Shown in pieces: positions 6,826-10,192 of a DNA stretch of 10,192 nucleotides. The stretch is from JAEUIA01 sp034440255 (lineage in GTDB: Bacteria; Planctomycetota; UBA1135; GCA-002686595): assembly GCA_034440255.1 (NCBI GenBank), contig JAWXBU010000278.1, positions 1 through 10,192 on the forward strand. Direction: 5' to 3'. The position numbers and the translations under genes were made by a program. The number at the start of each line of letters is the position of its first letter. Within the stretch, counting starts at the first letter, position 1. Below the pieces are notes generated by a model. It was not told the DNA's origin. It made no database searches and saw only the letters and a list, made by a program, of their open reading frames with translations.

Positions 6826-9804
6826 ATGATCCTGAGACTCCTCACCGCCCTCTTTTTCCTCAGCCTCTCCACTGCCCAAGTCCTCGCGCAAGCGCCCGAC
6901 GCGCCCAACCTGTCGCGCTTGCTCGTCGATTGGAACCAAAAGCACGGCGGCAATTGGCGCGTCGTGCCCGACGAGGGTACCGGTTTCCTGCAGATGCTCT
7001 GGGGCGGCCGAGCTGATTCGCGCACGCGGGCGGTCGTCGACGAGGACTACTTCACGCTCGCACGCGAGGCCTTGCGCGAGACGTACGCGATGCACGGCAT
7101 CGACGACGCGACGCTCGAGCCCGTTTCGACGCTGCACTTGCCGCTCGCGATGATCGGCAGCACGGACAAGATGACGGTGCGCTTTCGTCAAACCGTCGGT
7201 GGAGTTCCGGTCGAGGATGGCTTCGTCAACGCGCTCTTCGACATGCAGGGACGTCTGCTCTCGATCCAGTCGGTCGGCATGCCGCACGTCGCCGGATTCG
7301 ACGTGCGCCCGAGCATCGACGCGGACCGCGCCACTCGTGCTGCGATCGCGGCGTTCCGAGCCCAGTCGGGCGTGCTCGAAACGGGCTTCGGTGCAGCGCA
7401 ATTGGTCGTCGACCAAGACTTCGACGGTGAGCAGCGCCTCGCGCGCCTCGCGTGGAAGATCGACGTGCGCTCGGAGGCCGAAGGATTCGATCCGGTCGGC
7501 TTCGAGTGGTTCGTCGACGCGCGGACCGCTGCCGCCTACAAGAGCGAAGCCTCCGTGCACTTCTTCGACGTGTCGGGCACGGTCACGGGCAGTGCTTCGC
7601 CCGGCGGGATCGCGGACATCGCTTCCAACGCGGCGACGCAGCAACCCATGCGCTTCTTGAAGGTGACGAGCGGCGCCGTGACGACGTTCACCGACACGAC
7701 CGGCAACTTCACGCTGCCGGGCTTGACTGCGCCGATCTCGGTGACCGTCGACTACAGCGGCTCGTTCACGAACGTGAACAACGCGGCGGGCTCCGATTAC
7801 TCGCTCACGACCGTGCTGAACGCCGCCACCGGCAACGTGATCCAGATGGCACCGACGCCGACCGAGGTCACGACAGCGCAGGCCAACGCTCACCGCGCCA
7901 TCTTGTTGGTGCGCGACTTCATCAAGACCACGAACCCGAGTGACACGCGCGCCGACTTCGTTTCGCTTCACAGCGTCAACCAAGCGGGCTCGTGCAACGC
8001 GAGCTGGACCGGCGGTCAGACGAACTACTACCTGGCCGGCGGCGGTTGCGCCAATTTCGCTTTCGGCACGATCGTCGCGCACGAGTTCGGGCACTGGTTG
8101 AACGCGCTGTACGGCACGAACAACGGTCCCGACGGAATGGGCGAAGGCAACGCCGACGTGTGGGGTTGCTACACGTTCGACTCCGTGCTGAACGGCCAAG
8201 GCGCCTACGGCTCGAGTGGCAGTTTCGTGCGCAGTGGCAACAACACGCGCTCGTTCTGCGGTGACGCGAGCGGTGGCTGCTACGGGGAAGTCCACAACGA
8301 CGGCGAAGTGTGGATGGGCGCGGCGTGGAAGATCCGCAATCGCCTGAATACGGCGTACGGCAACACCATCGGCGACCAGATCGCCAACAGCATCTTCCTC
8401 GGTTGGATGAACGGCTACAACCAGACGCAGATCCGTACGGTCATCGAGACGCAATGGCTGACGCTCGACGACGACGACGGCAACATCAACAGCGGTACGC
8501 CGCACTACACGCACATCGACCTCGGCTTCAAGGACCAGGGCTTCCCGGGCGTGACGCTTTTCCAAGTCACCGTCGACACGCTGACGGTGCTCCCTGACAC
8601 GACGAATCAGACGACGAATTACGGTGTTTCCGCGCGCATCATCGCCAATCAGAATCCGCCGATCGCAACCGCACAGATCAAGTACCGCTTGAACGGCGGC
8701 ACGTTCCAAACGGTGAACATGACGGCGGGCGCGAACAACATGTACTCGGCCGCGATTCCGGCGCAGCTCGGTCGCACGAAGATCGAGTACTACGTCACCG
8801 CCACGAACAGTGTGGCCAGTTCGAACGTCGCTCCGCAGAGTGCGCCCGGCGTGCCGGTGCAATTCGACGTGGGGATTCCGCACGTGATCGCGTCTTACAC
8901 GTTCGATCTCGCGAGTGACGATCAAGGCTTCACGCACGGCGGCACAGCCGACGAGTGGCAGCGCGGTGATCCGAACGGAAAAGTAGGCACCGGTTGGGCC
9001 GATCCGGGCTCTTCGTTCTCGCCGATCCAAGCCTGGGGCACGGATCTGGGCGCGACTACGGCGGGTTCCTATTCCGCGAACGGCAACAATTGGCTGCGTA
9101 CGCCGGTCCTCAATTGCACGGGTGCCGTGAACACGCGCCTGCGGTTCAATCGTTGGCTGTCGGTGCAAGGTTCAGCCAGCGATCAAGCGCGCGTGCGCGT
9201 CAACGGCACACAGGTGTTCATCAACCCGACGACGAATTTGAACGACGGCAGTTGGCTTGCGCAGGAGATCGATATCTCGGCGATCGCTGACAACAATGCG
9301 TCGGTCACGATCGAGTGGGCGCTGCAGTCGAACACGACGACTCAATACGGAGGTTGGAATCTCGACGACGTCGAGGTGCTGTGGGTCGAGGGTCTGCCGA
9401 TTCCGTGTGCGGCGGAACAGCATTATTGCACGGGGGCCGTGAACTCGACGGGCTTTGGTGCGCTGCTGTTCACCGAGGGTACGCCCAACATCAGTACGAA
9501 CAACTTGCGCTTGTACGCGCAGGGGTTGCCGGTCGGTACGGCGGGCATCTTCTTCTACGGGCCGAATGCGACGCAAATTCCGTTTGGGAACGGGTTCATC
9601 TGTGTGACAGGTGCGACCTATCGGTTGCCAGTGGTGTTTGCGGACTTCTTCGGGATTGCGACGTATCCGATCAACTACGCCAATCTGCCGAATCCGATTG
9701 TCGCGGGCGATGTGTGGCGCTTTCAGTTCTGGTACCGGGATAACGTGAACGGGAATCCTGGGTTCAATTTGTCCGAGGGGTTGGCGGTCACGTTTTGTCC
9801 GTGA
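6826..9804 (+). CDS. Secreted M36/fungalysin-like zinc metalloprotease, multidomain
   Basis: A 992-residue exported protease. The signal peptide is MILRLLTALFFLSLS with likely cleavage after VLA (21). A propeptide with an FTP/PepSY-like region follows, RFRQTVGGVPVEDGFVNALF near 119-138. A carboxypeptidase-regulatory-like beta domain (~246-320) carries FTDTTGNFTLPGL. The catalytic domain (~345-570) has HEFGH (H419, E420, H423) and GMGEGNAD with E440 as probable third zinc ligand, matching the GMGEGWSD block of fungalysins. VHNDGEVW (489-496) resembles the VHxxGEVW block of that family, and LDDDDGNINSGTPH (547-560) closes the domain. After it come an Ig-like domain (~580-680), a jelly-roll-like domain (~686-858), and a Cys-bounded C-terminal module (861-992) ending VTFCP. 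It should cleave proteins outside the cytoplasm after propeptide removal; the substrate is unknown. The frame is open up to 6649, but only the ATG at 6826 puts the signal peptide first. No strong ribosome-binding site is visible. The M36 assignment rests on these motifs; another gluzincin family is possible. Confidence 0.85.
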   Translation: MILRLLTALFFLSLSTAQVLAQAPDAPNLSRLLVDWNQKHGGNWRVVPDEGTGFLQMLWGGRADSRTRAVVDEDYFTLAREALRETYAMHGIDDATLEPVSTLHLPLAMIGSTDKMTVRFRQTVGGVPVEDGFVNALFDMQGRLLSIQSVGMPHVAGFDVRPSIDADRATRAAIAAFRAQSGVLETGFGAAQLVVDQDFDGEQRLARLAWKIDVRSEAEGFDPVGFEWFVDARTAAAYKSEASVHFFDVSGTVTGSASPGGIADIASNAATQQPMRFLKVTSGAVTTFTDTTGNFTLPGLTAPISVTVDYSGSFTNVNNAAGSDYSLTTVLNAATGNVIQMAPTPTEVTTAQANAHRAILLVRDFIKTTNPSDTRADFVSLHSVNQAGSCNASWTGGQTNYYLAGGGCANFAFGTIVAHEFGHWLNALYGTNNGPDGMGEGNADVWGCYTFDSVLNGQGAYGSSGSFVRSGNNTRSFCGDASGGCYGEVHNDGEVWMGAAWKIRNRLNTAYGNTIGDQIANSIFLGWMNGYNQTQIRTVIETQWLTLDDDDGNINSGTPHYTHIDLGFKDQGFPGVTLFQVTVDTLTVLPDTTNQTTNYGVSARIIANQNPPIATAQIKYRLNGGTFQTVNMTAGANNMYSAAIPAQLGRTKIEYYVTATNSVASSNVAPQSAPGVPVQFDVGIPHVIASYTFDLASDDQGFTHGGTADEWQRGDPNGKVGTGWADPGSSFSPIQAWGTDLGATTAGSYSANGNNWLRTPVLNCTGAVNTRLRFNRWLSVQGSASDQARVRVNGTQVFINPTTNLNDGSWLAQEIDISAIADNNASVTIEWALQSNTTTQYGGWNLDDVEVLWVEGLPIPCAAEQHYCTGAVNSTGFGALLFTEGTPNISTNNLRLYAQGLPVGTAGIFFYGPNATQIPFGNGFICVTGATYRLPVVFADFFGIATYPINYANLPNPIVAGDVWRFQFWYRDNVNGNPGFNLSEGLAVTFCP

Positions 9805-10097
9805 GGAGTCGGGAGGGAGGGTGACTGTGCGGTCCCCTCGCGTTCAGCGAGAAAGAAGAGGCTGCGAGCCAGGAGCTGTCGTAGGCGTGCTCCGTCGTTG
9901 AGCTTGGGTGAGTACGGTGAGATCCGTCGCTGTAAGGCAAATTGCGAGTGGTTCGCGCGGTTTCGGGGTGGTTCGAAGTGACGGGAATTCGGGGGACGCT
10001 GCGTGGGAGGAGGGTCTCGTTCCGCGTAACTTGGGCACACTCGGCCGTCACACCCAGCCCCCCCGAAACTGAGGTTTCCATTTCCGTCATAGGGCCG
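9805..10097. other. Intergenic region after the protease, no gene seen
   Basis: The first bases are G-rich (gggagggaggg). A small stem CTCGC-gttca-GCGAG (about 9837-9851) is followed by purines rather than T's, so it is at best a weak terminator. Open frames on the minus strand are low-quality and lack recognisable motifs. Bases around 10034-10052 (cacactcggccgtcacacc) may be a decayed relative of the tandem repeat that follows, but the match is poor. Confidence 0.55.
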
Positions 10098-10192
10098 CAC
10101 TTGGCCGCCGGGCCAGCACACTTGGCCGCCGGGCCAGCACACTTGGCCGCCGGGCCAGCACACTTGGCCGCCGGGCCAGCACACTTGGCCGC
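10098..10192. repeat. 21-bp tandem repeat, 4.5 copies, runs off the window
   Basis: Units start at 10098, 10119, 10140, 10161 and 10182; the first four are identical and the last is cut by the edge after 11 bases. The unit begins CACTTGGCCGCC and ends GGGCCAGCA. Each unit contains TGGCC-gccg-GGCCA, a 5-bp stem with a 4-base loop, so the array is a row of small hairpins. Twenty-one bases is a multiple of three, so every frame gives a heptapeptide repeat, for example HLAAGPA on plus or CWPGGQV on minus. No credible gene can be joined to it inside the window. Perfect identity between copies suggests recent expansion. There are no spacers, so it is not a CRISPR array. Confidence 0.9.

Noticed and set aside
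6694..9168. An 824-codon minus-strand frame opposite the protease
   Set aside because: It is Arg/Val/His-rich low-quality protein antisense to a gene with clear catalytic motifs and domains.
9723..10184. A minus-strand frame that begins with CWPGGQV repeats
   Set aside because: The frame starts only because the 21-bp repeat has no stops. The rest lacks motifs and runs antisense into the protease end.
10098..10192. CRISPR array
   Set aside because: Units are 21 bp, directly adjacent and identical, with no spacers and no cas genes in the window.

Overview
The window comes from a high-GC bacterial chromosome, most likely a planctomycete. The best taxonomic hint is the last ~130 residues of the secreted protease at the right (Cys-rich, with GALL, NNLRLYAQGLP, FFYG, PFGNG, RFQFWYRD and VTFCP blocks), a C-terminal module I associate with secreted planctomycete proteins. 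The long secreted beta-propeller and a selenocysteine-containing protein fit that assignment but do not prove it.

Layout. 1-899 (-): N-terminal ~300 residues of an FlhG/YlxH-type MinD-like ATPase, cut by the window edge. 900-1536: no convincing gene. 1537-3006 (-): pyruvate kinase, with a short dyad and a -10-like box just upstream. 3382-5796 (-): a secreted 804-residue protein built of about 14 propeller blades. 5797-6004: divergent upstream region with a 9-bp stem-loop. 6005-6154 (+): a 49-residue protein with a C-terminal membrane segment. 6148-6364: a large nested inverted repeat that fills the gap between two convergent genes and includes both stop codons. 6358-6579 (-): a SelW/Rdx-family gene with an in-frame UGA in a CxxU motif, followed at the expected distance by a bacterial SECIS-like hairpin. 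6826-9804 (+): a secreted multidomain M36/fungalysin-like zinc metalloprotease. 9805-10096: no gene seen. 10098-10192: four and a half copies of a 21-bp tandem repeat running off the edge.

How the genes relate. No single pathway links them. FlhG and pyruvate kinase are housekeeping genes on the same strand, but a 637-bp gap makes a shared operon unlikely. The propeller protein and the protease are both exported and probably act at or outside the cell envelope. The centre (5.9-6.6 kb) is the most interesting part: a selenoprotein that ordinary gene calling breaks at its UGA, facing a tiny membrane protein across an elaborate palindrome. I did not find a defence system, CRISPR array, insertion sequence, tRNA or rRNA.
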